Shown: positions 44,691 through 56,260 of the stretch, piece by piece
Position numbering within the stretch: the first letter of the stretch is position 1
How the letters are laid out: each line of letters starts with the position of its first letter
Source of the DNA: Stomorhina lunata
Lineage: Eukaryota; Arthropoda; Insecta; Diptera; Rhiniidae
Reading direction: 5' to 3'
Assembly: GCA_933228675.1 (NCBI GenBank)
Contig: OW121743.1
Location: 117,002,542-117,066,541, forward strand
DNA: 64,000 nt
Notes under the pieces: model-generated
What the model was told of the DNA's origin: nothing
Databases searched by the model: none
The model's input: the letters and a program-made list of their open reading frames with translations, nothing else
Program-made: the position numbers and the translations under genes

Positions 44691-46755
44691 AACCAATTTT
44701 TGTCTTAATCTTGGATCTTTATCTAGACCCATTTCTGTCTTAATCGTGGATCTTTATATAGACCAATTTTTGCCTTAATCGTAGATCTTCATATAGACCA
44801 TATTTTGCCTTAATCGTGGATCTATATATAGAACAATTTTTTACCTAATCGTGTATCTTTATATAGACCAATTTTTGGCTTAATCTTGGATCTTTATATA
44901 GACCATATTTTGCCTTAATCTTGGATCTTTATATAAAAAATTTTTTCCCTAATCTTGGATCTTTATATAGACCAATTTTTGCCCTAATCGTGGGTATTTA
45001 TATATACCAATTTTTACCTTAATCGTGGATCTTTATAGACCCAAATTTTTGACTTAATCGAGGATCTTTATATAGAGCAATTTTTACGTTAATCGTGGAT
45101 CTTATAGGAACAAATTTTTGACTTAATCTAGGATCTTTATATAGACAAATTTTTGTCTTAATTGTGGATCTTTGTACAGGCTAATTTTTGCGTTAATCGT
45201 GGATCTTTATACGGACCAATTTTTGCCTTAATCGTGGAAATTTATAGAGACCAATTTTTGTTTTAACCGTGGATCTTTATAGAGACCAATTTTTGTTTTA
45301 ATCGTGGATGTTTATATGGACCAATTTTTGCCTTAATCGTGGATCCTTATATAGACCAATTTTTGCCTTAATCGTGGATCTTTATGTAGACCATTTTTTG
45401 CCTTACTCATGGATCTTTATATAGACCAATTTTTTTCTTAATCGTGGATCTTTATATAGAATAATTTTTGCCTTAATCGTGGATCTTTATATAGACCAAT
45501 TTTTACCTTAATCGTGGCACTGTATATAGACCGGTTTTTGTCTTTATCGTGGATCTATATATAGACCAATTTTCGCCTTAATCGTGGATCTTTATATAGA
45601 CCAATTTTTGCCTAAATCATGGATCTTTATATAGACCAATTTTTGCTTTAATCGTGGATCTTTATATAGACCAATTTTTACCTTAATCGTGGATCTGTAT
45701 ATAGACCGGTTTTTGTCTTTATCGTGGATCTATATATAGACCATTTTTCGCCTTAATCGTGGATCTTTATATAGACCAATTTTTGCCTAAATCATGGATC
45801 TTTATATAGACCAATTTTTGCCTAAATCATGGATCTTTATATAGACCAATTTTTGCCTAAATCATGGATCTTTAGAAAGACAAATTTTTGCCTAAATCAT
45901 GGATCTTTATATAGACCAATTTTTGCCTTTATCATGGATCTTTAGGAAGACAAATTTTTGCCCTTATAATGGATCTTTAGAAAGGCCAATTTTTGCCTTA
46001 ATCGTTGATCAATTTTTGCCTAAATTATGGATCTTTATATAGACCAATTTTTGCCTTTATCATGGATCTTAAGAAAGACCAATTTTTGCCTTTATCATGG
46101 ATCCTTAGAAGGACCAATTTTTGCCTTAATCGAGGATCTTTATATAGTCCAACTTTTACCTTAATCATGGATCTTTACACAGACAAATTTTTACGTTAAT
46201 CGTAGAAATTTATATAGACCAATTTTTGTCTTAATCGTGGATCTTTATATAGACTAATTTTGTCTTAATCGCAGAAATTTGTATAGACCAATCTTTGCCT
46301 TATTCGCAGATCTCTATAAAGACCAATTTTTGCCTTAATCGTGGATCTTCATATGTAACAATTTTTGCCTTAATCGCGGAAATTTATATGGACTAATTTT
46401 TGCCTTATTCGTGGATCTTTGTATAGAACAATTTTGGCCTTAATCATGAATCTTTGATAGACCAACTGTTGTCTAAGTCGTGGATCTTTATGTAGACCAA
46501 TTTTTGCCCTAATCTTGGATTTTTATATAGAACAATTTCTGCCCTAATCTTGAATCTTTATATGGACCAATTTTTCTTTATCGTGGATCTTTATATAGAC
46601 TAATTTTTGCCTTAATCATGGATCTTTTAATATACCAATTTTTCTCTTAATCGTGGATCTTTATATAGACTAATTTTTGCCTTAATCATGGATCTTTTAA
46701 TAGACCAATTTTTCTCTTAATCGTGGATCTTTATATATACCAATCTTTCTATTCA
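44691..46755. repeat. 35-bp minisatellite array L (about 59 units)
   Basis: The consensus is ATCGTGGATCTTTATATAG, then ACCAATTTTTGCCTTA, 35 bp. Single-unit variants include AATCATGGATC, CCTAAATC and GACCGG. A five-unit block with GACCGGTTTTTGTCTTT recurs about 175 bp apart (45531 and 45706). Less AT-extreme than the other arrays, yet ATCG...TATAGA..AATTTTT lines up with the array A unit. A 64-codon frame at 46005-46199 is only the array. Confidence 0.92.
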
Positions 46756-48130
46756 AAAATTTCTTCTCTCTTTTTATTGCCATCGAACCCACTGTGTTTC
46801 TACATTCCTTTGAAATCAGAAATGACTTAATAAAGCGAAGAAAAATTTTGCTTTGATGGTAACTGTGGCGAAATTATTTGCCAGTTATTTATGTTGAAAT
46901 TTTCATGTTAATTTAATTTTCAAATGAAATGAAAATAAAATTAAAAAATCTCTGAATTATTTAATATTTTTTGTTATTTGCTCTTGTTGTTTTTAGCATA
47001 AAAAATTTCGCTCAATTTAAAATTCGTCAAGCACTTCCAGATAAATTTATTCAAAGTATTTTTAGGGACATAGACAGGAAGGAAGTGAAAAAATAAGGAG
47101 ACATCATAAATTAAGTAAAACAACTTTTTTCATTAATATTAAAAGACGGTTTTCCTTGGAGCTTAAAGTGAGAAAATAAAACATTTAAAAGAAATACATA
47201 CTCGTACATTCAGAAGTAAAGAAATACGTTACAAAATTAAAAAAAAAATATTTAAAACAAATGATATTTATTGTGTGTTTTTCTCTGCAGTAAATGTTAA
47301 TATTAATGTAATGTTAACGTAATGTTTTTAGCTGTTGTTTTAACGTTAATTTTAAGAGCCAACAACTGTCGCTTAATTTAATTGTAGTCATTGATGTATG
47401 TATCTACTGCCACTGCTCATGATTCAATTATTAACTAATTTTTATTTAATTGAGTTAAGTTGTTTTTGTTTTCGAACAGCTCCTGTCGCTGGGTTTTATT
47501 GACAGCCGAAAATAAATTACAAATAAGAAAGAAAAAGGAAACCGAAAGGAAAAAATTTCCAAAAAAATAAAGAAAAACTTTTTAAACTTTTTTGCGAACC
47601 AATTTTTGTTGTTGAAATATGATCACAGATTAAAGTAATTTTTCTAATTCAACTCATATTTACCAAATTTGTCTAAGACAGATTAAATTTCTAATTAAAA
47701 ATAATTCTTTTCTTTTAAGACCTAAAAAAATCTAGAGAAAGGAAAAAAGTTCTCTTAACTTTTTTAAACTTTAAGCTGATGTAAACAATAAATTTTGTGT
47801 AATTCTTAATAAAATGAGTTTTGTTTTTTGGTTTTATATAAAAATTAACATTATAATTAAAAAGTCTGTTAAATAGCAAAAATTGTCTTTTAAAATTCGT
47901 TATTTAAAATTAATACTGGGTGTAAGTAAGCCTTAAATTTTGACTTTGACAAATTTTTAAAAAAAGAAACATTATTATAAATGAATCAAATTTTCATTAT
48001 GAGATTTTGAAAAGTTTTAGGTATGATAAACCGTTTTAGATAAAAATTTACTTTACCATAACAAAAGTCATGAAGAAAAACCTATAATAGGACAATGTTA
48101 AAAATACCTCGTAATTTATGTGGAATAATC
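46756..48130. other. AT-rich non-coding stretch between two 35-bp arrays
   Basis: No gene supported. 47930-48130 (AAATTTTGACTTTGACAAAT, then CAAAAGTCATGAAGAAAAAC) resembles the DNA that precedes array L at 44000-44640, suggesting that the arrays and their leader are one duplicated unit. Confidence 0.5.
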
Positions 48131-49165
48131 TCATTGTGGATCTTTTTATAAACCAATTTTCGCCTTAATCGTGAATCTTTATATAGACCAATTTTTACCT
48201 TAATCGTGAATCTTTATAAAGACCAGTTTTTGTCTTAATCGTGGATCTCTATATAGACCAATTTTTGTCTTAATCATGGATCTTTTTATAGACCAATTTT
48301 TGTCTTAATCGTGGATCCAGTTTATATAGACCAATTTTTGCCTTAATCGTGGATCTCCATATAGACCAATTTTTGCCTTAATCGCGAGTCTCTATATAGA
48401 CCAATTTTTGTCTTAATCATGGATCTTTTTATAGACTAATTTTTGTCTTAATCGTGGATCCAGTTTATATAGACCAATTTCTGCCTTAATAGTGGATCTC
48501 TATATAGACCAATTATTGCCTTAATCGCGGGTCTCTATATAGACCAATTTTTGTCTTAATCATGGATCTTTTTATAGACCAATTTTTGTCTTAATCGTGG
48601 ATCCAGTTTATATAGACCAATTTCTGCCTTAATCGTGGATCTCTATATAGACCAATTTTTGTCTTAATCATGGATCTTTTTATAGACCAATTTTTGTCTT
48701 AACCGTGGATCCAGTTTATATAGACTAATTTCTGCCTTAATAGTGGATCTCTATATAGACCAATTTTTGTCTTAATCGTTGATCCAGTTTATATAGACCA
48801 ATTTCTGACTTAATCGTGAATCTCTATATAGACCAATTTTTGCCTTAATCGTGGGTCTCTATATAGACCAATTTCTGCCTTAATCGTGGTTCTCTATATA
48901 AACCAATTTTTGCCATAATCGTGAGTCTCAATATAGACCGATTTTTGTCTTAATCGTGGATCTCTATATAGACCAATTTTTGAATAAATCGTGAGTCTCA
49001 ATATAGACCGATTTTTGTCTTAATCGTGGATCTCTATATAGACCAACTTTTGAATAAATCGTGAGTCTCAATATAGACCGATTTTTGTCTTAATCGTGGA
49101 TCTCTATATAGACCAATTTATGCCTTTATTGAGGAATTTTATATAGACCTATTTTAATCGTTGAT
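48131..49165. repeat. 35-bp minisatellite array M with higher-order repeats
   Basis: About 29 units of the array L type. The variant GGATCCAGTTTATATAGACC (38-bp unit) marks a four-unit, 143-bp higher-order repeat at 48313, 48456 and 48599, shortening to 108 bp at 48707. At 48925-49120 a two-unit, 70-bp repeat (GAATAAATCGTGAGTCTCAA marker) occurs three times. Confidence 0.9.
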
Positions 49166-50749
49166 TAAATTTTTGATTTAATCATCGATCAATTAATATA
49201 TCTTTTATAAATTGTGTTGTTTTTAAGAAATTAGTTTTCGATCTAATCGTGGGGTTTATGTGGCGAAATTCTAGAGTTATACCCCTCCCTGGAATTAGCA
49301 CTCTCTTTGACAACCTTTGTAAAGACTTCTGGTAAAGTATAAACACTAGTTTTAAGCTTTTTAGGTGCCAGAGGATCATTAGGCGATCGGTTTGTTTTAC
49401 TTATTTCCTTAGAAGTTTAAGGACATCAATATATCGAGAGCCTATATTCAATACCGTCTATGGACCAAATAATATAATAAAAAATCCATTTTAGAAGTTT
49501 GAAATATTTTGGATATTAAAAAGTTTTCTGCCTCTCATTAAATATTCTAAATATTCATAGTCGGTATTAAATAGAGGCTCACGATATATAAAACTCTAAA
49601 GTGACTAACTGACTGATACATCATCGCCTAGCCCGAACGGCTAAAGCTAGAGAGCTGAAATTTTCACAGCGGGTTCCTTATTTGGGGTTAAAAAAGGGAC
49701 AAATAGAAACGCTGTATCTCCGGAAATAAACGCGATAGAATCAAAATTTAAATTGCGTTTGAATACCAAAGTAAGAAGACATGTTTTTGGTACTTTTTGA
49801 AAAAGAGGTTAAATACAAAGTTTTGGTACTCTTTTTAACCCATGTGTATCTTTTAAACCAATAAATATAGAAAACACGTGTTTGGTACTTTTTCGATTTA
49901 GAGGATGAAAGAGATAAAAACGGTTCTTTGTTTTAAAACTTAATATATTTTTTTAACCAATAAAGCTAGAAATATAATTTAAAGAGGTGTTCGGTACTTT
50001 TTTCAGTTTAGGGGGTAAAAAAGGGGAAAATCGGTAGCATTATACCTCCTAAGCTAAAAGGGATAAATGCGAAATTTCGCTGAGATTATCAATAAAAAAA
50101 GAACACGTACTTTTTTTAATTTTTTTTCTAGGGGGTATAAACGGGTAAAAAAGTGAAAATTTGGTAATGTTATATATCCAAACGATAGGAACAAGATTTA
50201 AATTGGATTTAGTAGCTATAAAAGTAAGGTGATACGTGTTTAGCAATTTTTCGAAAATGGAGCAAATAGGGGAAAAAGGGGTCAAAACGAAATGTTGGTA
50301 CTTTTTTGACCCATTAATATCTTTGACGCCAATTAATATAGAAACCAAATTTTATACCGCAATCGATAAACATTTGCAAAACCAAAAGAGAAATTGGGTT
50401 GGATCAGCAACTTTTTTTTTGGAAATTTCACCAACAGCGAGTCAAAAGGGCAAAAACTAATTATTGGTACTTATTTGGAAACATATGTATCTGCAGGACC
50501 AATATATATAGGAATAAAATTTATACCGTAAACGATAAACCATAAAAATATCACACAAATCTTAGGCATTCAATGGATAAAACGGGAAAGCGGTTTAAAT
50601 GGTAAAAAATGTTAGGTTATGAATTGTGTTTTGAATATTCGCATGTCTTTTGAATTAATGACACGAAATTTTGCGTTTTGAATAGTTGTCAAAATAAATA
50701 TTCAAATTTTTAAAAAAACATTTAGATTATGTTTTGTGGATTTTGTGAC
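49166..50749. repeat. Dispersed fly repeat with GGTACTTTTT phrases
   Basis: From 49600: ACTAACTGACTGATACATCA then CCTAGCCCGAACGGCTAAAG, followed by several diverged units containing TTGGTACTTTTT, GGG(G/T)TAAAAA(A)GGG and ATATAGAAA. The same phrases appear in the opposite sense at 57480-58040. No coding capacity; short frames on both strands here overlap and lack motifs. The class is unknown. Confidence 0.55.
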
Positions 50750-51584
50750 CAGGGCTGCCAGATACTTTTTTGCCACCATCCCCAAATTTTAAGATTGTTA
50801 GCCCCAAAAATCCCCAATTCAATTTTATTAACATAAAAATAGTTTTGTATGCTTGCAATCATTACAAATTTAAATAATAAAATATTAGAAATCTAGTATT
50901 TCGAAAACTTCAGAATCATAAATTCTTGAAAATTAGATGAGTAAAACTATACATAAGTTTACTTTCACACTAGTCAAGTTTGGCTCATGAAGTCAGAAAA
51001 AGTTGACGGAATTGAAAATTTTGAAAATTTGTATAAAATTTGAGAAAAATTAAATGGAATCTGATGAAGAAAATGTTCGTGTGTGAACGTGAATGCATAT
51101 TCAAAGATATGTGAAAGAAAAACAGATCAGGTACTCCAATATATGAAGGAAAGTTTATTTCATTGAGTTTTGTAGACATCAATTGGGAGTATTCTCGATC
51201 ACTGAATTTTAGTTGAGATATTTGGCTTATACATTTTTCAAAGTATTTCTTGCTTCAAATATTTAAATAATCTGGTAAACGTAATGCCATTTCATTTAAT
51301 ATATATATTTTTTTTAATTGAAACAATTAATTTTTAAACGTAACTTTTTGACCCATAATCGGATGCAATTTTTATATCAAGAAACGAATCATCCTTTATT
51401 AAAAAATATTTTCCTTTATTAATAAAATATGAAGTTTTAAATTCACAAGTTAAAATTTCCCCAAAATATCCCTAACAAATTTGAGTGAATCCCCAACAAC
51501 ACCCCCAAACCAATTTTTTTTTCGCCTTTTTGAAGATTGAATAGCCCAAAATTTGGGACCAAAACCCCAAATCTGGCAGCCCTG
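50750..51584. mobile_element. Non-autonomous hAT element (835 bp)
   Basis: 14-bp terminal inverted repeats CAGGGCTGCCAGAT, flanked on both sides by the perfect 8-bp duplication TTTGTGAC (50742-50749 and 51585-51592). An 8-bp duplication and a CAGGG end are hAT hallmarks. Subterminal CCCCAAATT motifs recur at both ends. No hAT transposase frame is present. Confidence 0.93.
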
Positions 51585-51592
51585 TTTGTGAC

Positions 51593-51815
51593 TTCGTCAA
51601 TTCAAACGGTACCGCTAACGAAGTAGCTAAAAAGGTTAAAGTGGTAGTTTTTAAAAATGAGAAATGACTTTAATTTAAAGGTTTTAAAAAAATTTTGTAT
51701 GGTGACAAAATTCAGCAAAAATATTTCTTTATGCAAGAAAAGAAATGAAATTTGGCCTCAGTGCTATCACTAGGTCGGAATTGACCGACTTTAACACTTT
51801 CTTACTTGTTTAACC
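51593..51815 (+). repeat. Right end of a hairpin-ended dispersed repeat
   Basis: Ends with hairpin GTCGG-AATTGA-CCGAC at about 51772-51787, then TTTAACACTTTCTTACTTG, the same terminal module as at 27545 and 36440. It is probably the far side of the repeat that the hAT element split. Confidence 0.6.
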
Positions 51816-52515
51816 CTAAACTGTGTATATGCCTGTATATGTCACGAAAAATGTATTTATAAGGATAGATCTCTATATTTTTTCAAGCAGAGGGAATTAA
51901 CGCTTTCAGCCAGTATTTTTTTTTTATAGATAAACCCGTTTAGCGTTAGGTCCGCTCATATAACTCATATAATTCTTAGATGTTTTTTTCAACCAATTAT
52001 TACTCTTAATGCTTTTAATAAATACGAAAAATATTAAGTGATCTTTTTTATTTTTCAGATATTTCATTAATTTAACGATTTTATGTAAGTATGGAAATTT
52101 TAATATTAATATTAAGTTTTAAAAAATTTTGAATACTTTTAATAATTATGTGTGTGAAGTTAAATTTGAAATTTATAGCATAAGACACAAACCAATACTT
52201 TTAACAGAGCTCTGTTATGTAGTCAACATAGCTCTGTTACGAATTAAAAATAAGGGAAATACACAAGGAATATGAATTGCTAGCGAACCAGCCAACGTGG
52301 GCGTATAAATGGTATCAGATTGTAGCTGATGATGTTATCTATGGGTACCCATCGTCAGAATCTATAGCAGAGTGAGTTGGTAGAAGCTATTAACAGTTTT
52401 CCAAAATATCAAATGCGAGATTATGCTTATTTAACCCCCTAATTCAGAAACGAATTAATTATTCTAATATATGTATTTCGTATGGAAAATTTGATTTATC
52501 AGATTGTTATAAGGT
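51816..52515. other. AT-rich non-coding stretch
   Basis: No gene. A perfect 14-bp palindrome AACAGAGCTCTGTT lies at 52203-52216 and a related AGCTCTGTTA at 52229. Nothing else recognised. Confidence 0.5.
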
Positions 52516-53225
52516 TTTTTTTTATATTTGACCAACACTCAGGGGATGACCCCTACGTATGCATTGTGATGGAACTAGGAAGAAAGGTTATGGGAAGGAG
52601 GAAAGAGGGAGTAGTGTTTGTGGACATTTGATTTAAATTTTTTGATGTCCTAGATGAGCGTAAAGATTTCTGAGGGAAGTTTATTCCACATACGGACACT
52701 ACGGCTAAAGAACGAGTTTTCTCTATAATGCATTGTGCGATCCACTGGCCAATCGACAACAAATGGATGAATCCTTGAGGACATACGAGTACTGCGTACA
52801 AAAGTTCGGGTTTCGGGAACAAGATCCCTGATTTCATTAGAACACATACCATTGTAGCATCGATAGAACAGTGAAACACAACCCACATTGCGACGATGTT
52901 CTAGTGAGTCAATAGAGCTGGCTACCCTACTGTCACCAATAAGCACCTTCGCCCTCTCCTGTATACGGTCGAGTAACTCCAAAATAGACTTTGTAGCACC
53001 GGCCCATACATGAGAGTTGTATTCCATTTTTGGCTGGATAAAGGTGGTATAAATAGTCAGGAGATCAGATGGAGTGAAGTATGTCTTACACCGTTTTAAA
53101 AAACCTAGACACTTGAATGCTTCCTTCGACACTTGAAAAATATGTTGAGTCCAACGGACATCACATTGTATTTTCATGCCCAGAACATCAAGAGCTTCTG
53201 ATTCCTCAATATTAATACCACCCAT

Positions 53226-53274
53226 TGAGGCCCTATGCTCCACTGGGAGTCAAGGATAACAGAAGAAGAAGAAG
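53226..53274 (+). mobile_element. 49-bp LINE 3' tail with 12-bp target duplication
   Basis: TGAGGCCCTATGCTCCACTG..., ending in AAG repeats, is flanked by the 12-bp duplication AATACCACCCAT (53214-53225 and 53275-53286). The duplicated target encodes MGGI on the minus strand, so the interrupted reverse transcriptase shows MGGI on both sides. It is an extremely 5'-truncated LINE insertion; a relative lies at 25013. Confidence 0.9.
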
Positions 53275-53879
53275 AATACCACCCATAGTAACAGATGAAG
53301 CAACATTGTCAGAAATACGTTTGTGTGTTAATGTACAGCATTGCGTCTTTCTGGCATTAAAATCAACCCTATTTATACGACCCCACTCAGAAATTAGGTC
53401 TGAATTTAGAGTATCATTCATATTCTGCCTATTTTCCTCAATGTCTAAGAGGCTTGGCCTGTAGCTGAATGAATATGAATGGCAAATGTTGCTATCATCT
53501 GCAAAAGAGTAGATAGGATTGAAAGTTTGACATAGAAGGTCATTTATAAATATAAGAAAAAGAGTAGGAGAAAGAACGGAGCCTTGCGGTACCCCTGAAT
53601 TTATCTTGAACTCGTTGGATGATATCCCATCTATAACAACTCTTATAGAGCGATCTCTAAGGAAACTCGATATAAATCGAGAGAAGTTATTACCGACCCC
53701 AAAAGCAGTAAGTTTTGATAGAAGTGCATCATGCCACACTCTATCGAACGCCTTGGAAATATCTAAAGCTACAACTTTACTTTCGCCAAAACGGTAAATA
53801 GAACGACACCATTTTTCCGATAAAAAAAGCTAGCAAGCCCCCCGTAGAACGGCCCCTACGAAATCCATACTGCCGCTCG

Positions 53880-53964
53880 CTTAGTAAGTTATTAGACTCC
53901 AGATATTTAACCAAATGGTAGTTTACCATTTGGTTAAATATCTGGAGTCTAATAACGTACTAAG
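53880..53964. repeat. 41-bp inverted repeat with 3-nt loop at the LINE 5' junction
   Basis: Arm 53880-53920 is the reverse complement of arm 53924-53964 with one mismatch (40 of 41). The left arm is host Jockey-like sequence; the right arm is the first part of the inserted RTE-like copy. It is a fold-back made when the insertion formed. Confidence 0.93.
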
Positions 53965-55453
53965 CCGATGGTTTGCCAGCAGAGCTTTTAAAGGCTGGAG
54001 GTGATGAGCTGATAAAGTATATGTCCCGGCTCCTAGAATACATATGGTTAGAAGAACGCATGCCGGACGATTGGAATCTCAGTGTCCTTTGTCCAGTCCA
54101 CAAAAAAAGGAGATAAAACTGTATGTGCAAATTATAGAGGGATAAGCCTCCTCTCAATTGCATATGAGACTTTATCGACCATACTGTGTGAAAGGCTAAA
54201 GCCCAAAGTAAACGAAATAATTGGGACATACCAATGTGGCTTTAGACCAGGTAAATCAACCACTGACCAGATCTTTACTCTACGTCAAATCCTAGAGAAG
54301 ACCCAGGAGAAACAAATCGATACGTATCATCTCTTTGTTGACTACAAAGCTGCTTTTGACAGCCCGATACGGAAGAAGGTGTTTGAAGCAATGTCTGAGT
54401 TCGGCATTCCTACGAAGCTAATAAAGTTATGCAGGATGACACTTACTAATACAACATCATCTGTTAAGATAGGTAAGAACCTATCAGAGTCCTTCATAAC
54501 TAAACGGGGATTCAGGCAAGGTGACAGTTTATCTTGTGACCTCTTCAATATTGCGTTAGAGAAAATCTTGCGAGATGCAGCAGTTAATACAACAGGAACA
54601 ATTTTCAATAGAAAACATATGCTACTCGCGTTTGCCGATGACATTGATATTATAGGACGCACTCTACGCGAGGTAACTGCCGCCTTTTCCAATATCGAGA
54701 AGGAATAAAACGAAATGGGTCTAGCCTTAAATGAATCAAAAACAAAACTGATGGTTTCTACAGGCAGACAGGCCACTAGAATCGGATCACATGTGTCCGT
54801 TGAGAACTATAGCTTCGAGGTTGTAAAAGAATTTGTATACCTTGGTACCGCTGTGAACATCAACAACAATATAAGCTTTGAAATCAAACGTAGAATCATA
54901 CTTGCCAATCGATGCTATTTTGGACTAAGCAAACAGCTAAGAAATAAAGTCCTTTCTGTAAGAACTAAAATCACGCTCTATAAGACGCTCATACTACCCG
55001 TGTTATTGTATGGTGCTGAATCATGGGCACTTGCACAGACAGATGAAGCTATCCTTGGAGTATTTGAGAGGAAAATTCTACGAAGAATCTTTGGACCAGT
55101 CTGCGTCAACAATGAGTATCGACATCGAATGAACCATGAGCTGTATGAGTTATACGCTGACATCGACATAGTAAAACGCATTAAGCAACAGCGTCTGCGT
55201 TGGCTAGGACATGTTGTGCGAATGGATGAAAATACTCCGGCAAGAAAAGTCTTCGATAATGATCCAGAGGGAACGCGTAGAAGAGGGCGTCCAAAACTTC
55301 GATGGAAAGACCAAGTAGAAGAAAATCTTTTGAAACTTGGTATATGAATATGGAGAATATGCGCACAAGATAGAGGTGCTTGGAATTCTAAAATATGCTC
55401 GGCCTTTGACCTAAACAGGTTGTAATTACAGGCCATTTAAGTAAGTAAGTAAG
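53930..55453 (+). mobile_element. RTE-like LINE, 5'-truncated, nested in the Jockey-like LINE
   Basis: Flanked by the 12-bp target duplication GTAGTTTACCAT (53918-53929 and 55454-55465) and ending in TAAG repeats. The 5' end is an inverted copy of about 35 bp of the adjoining target (53930-53964), after which the LINE coding sequence starts in the middle of the gene. The TAAG tail and 3' region match those in 21035-21203 and 33769-33945. Clade assignment (RTE) is from overall resemblance and is tentative. Confidence 0.9.
53965..55347 (+). pseudogene. RTE-like reverse transcriptase, 5'-truncated
   Basis: Starts within the region before the reverse transcriptase (LPAELLKAGGDELIKYMSRL, RMPDDWNLSVLCP). 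One extra A in the run near 54100 shifts the frame, and the reverse transcriptase continues as ANYRGISLLSIAYETL, CGFRPGKSTTDQIFTL, the catalytic FVDYKAAFD, GFRQGDSLSCDLFNIALEKI and FADDIDIIGRT (FADD at 54631-54642). A stop at 54706-54708 interrupts otherwise continuous sense; the rest (54715-55347) has the thumb and carboxyl region with LPVLLYGAESWAL, RLRWLGHVVRMDE and RRGRPKLRWKDQ. Endonuclease missing. Only two lesions, so it inserted comparatively recently. Confidence 0.9.
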
Positions 55454-56260
55454 GTAGTTTACCATACTTTCCATTACTTTGGAAAGTGCAGAACAAATTG
55501 CTATTGGGAGGTAATTTTCAGGGTTATTAGCCTCACCCTTTTTTGCCAATGGACGAGCTAAAGTCGAAGAGCACTGCTTCAAGACCAGTGCTGCCAGAAG
55601 ACTTATTTGTGTTCAGATCCGCTAGAACCTTTCTGACAGCACGGGCTCGAAAGAATATACTAGGCATAGTAACAGATACTCTTTCGGACTCGGGCAGTGG
55701 TTAACTGCTTTCCGGCAAGTGTGAGTTACTTGCAAATAGTTCAGCCAAGAGGTTAGCTTTGTCAACCGGGTAAGTGAATGATTGGTCATTCCTTAAAAGA
55801 GTAGAAATTGAAGACTAGCATAATCCTTCACCCTTTTAACGAAAGACCAAAAGCTTTTACTGCCCCTAGGAGCAGTAACAACTTTGGCACAAAGACGCTG
55901 CTCGTAAAGATTTTTTTCACGTCTTAGCACTTTGGCACACGAAGACCTCGCCTTTTTGCGTAGCGAATCAGTATCTGGATTTTTGTTATTACGCCAGATT
56001 CTGAATGCTTTCTCTCTGGATCTGACTGCATTTTTGCATAACGAATTAAACCAAGATTTTTGTCTGGGTTTAATGGTAGAATTTTTGCATGGGATGAAGG
56101 CTTTCATTCCCAGCATTATTAAATTTTCGACCATTTTTGCCATGGCATCAACATTATTGCCTAGAAAACATAGTTTCCAATTGAAATGCCTAAAAAGTCG
56201 TTGAGCTTAACCCAAACGGGCCTTTCCGTAAATGAATCGGAGCCACGATGTCCGTCTAGA

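Larger units (their letters stand above)
52650..56204 (-). pseudogene. Jockey/CR1-like reverse transcriptase, broken
   Basis: Pieces in order on the minus strand: 56143-55793 (linker region, IWRNNKNPDTDSLRKKA, SFWSFVKRVKD); a stretch with stops (NTNKSSGSTGLEA); 55582-55460 (NPENYLPIAICSALSKVMES, reverse transcriptase start); then, after the RTE-like insertion, 53929-53740 (LLSERQYGFRRGRSTGGLLA); 53739-53275 (SGVPQGSVLSPTLF and the catalytic box FADD at 53494-53505); and 53225-52650 (LLDRIQERAKVLIGDSR, ending RMWNKLPSEIF). Lesions: stops and a likely small deletion between 55790 and 55580, a +1 frameshift in a seven-A run near 53822, and two insertions. Non-functional. Confidence 0.88.
52516..56260 (-). 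mobile_element. Jockey/CR1-like LINE, 5'-truncated and interrupted
   Basis: Runs on the minus strand from about 56260 to an A-rich tail at 52516-52524. The endonuclease domain is not seen, so it is 5'-truncated or decayed there. It is broken by an RTE-like LINE (53930-55453) and a 49-bp LINE tail (53226-53274); removing each with one target copy rejoins the coding sense. LINEs of this kind move by target-primed reverse transcription. Confidence 0.88.

Noticed and set aside
46005..46199. 64-codon frame with repeated FCLNxGSLY-like segments
   Set aside because: It is explained by the 35-bp array; neighbouring units break the frame.
50049..50460. Frames of 99 (minus) and 74 (plus) codons
   Set aside because: They lie in a dispersed repeat with related copies at 57.5-58.0 kb that do not keep the frames open, and have no motif.
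54342..54776. Minus-strand frame of 144 codons
   Set aside because: It is antisense to the RTE-like reverse transcriptase, where the plus strand has the catalytic motifs.
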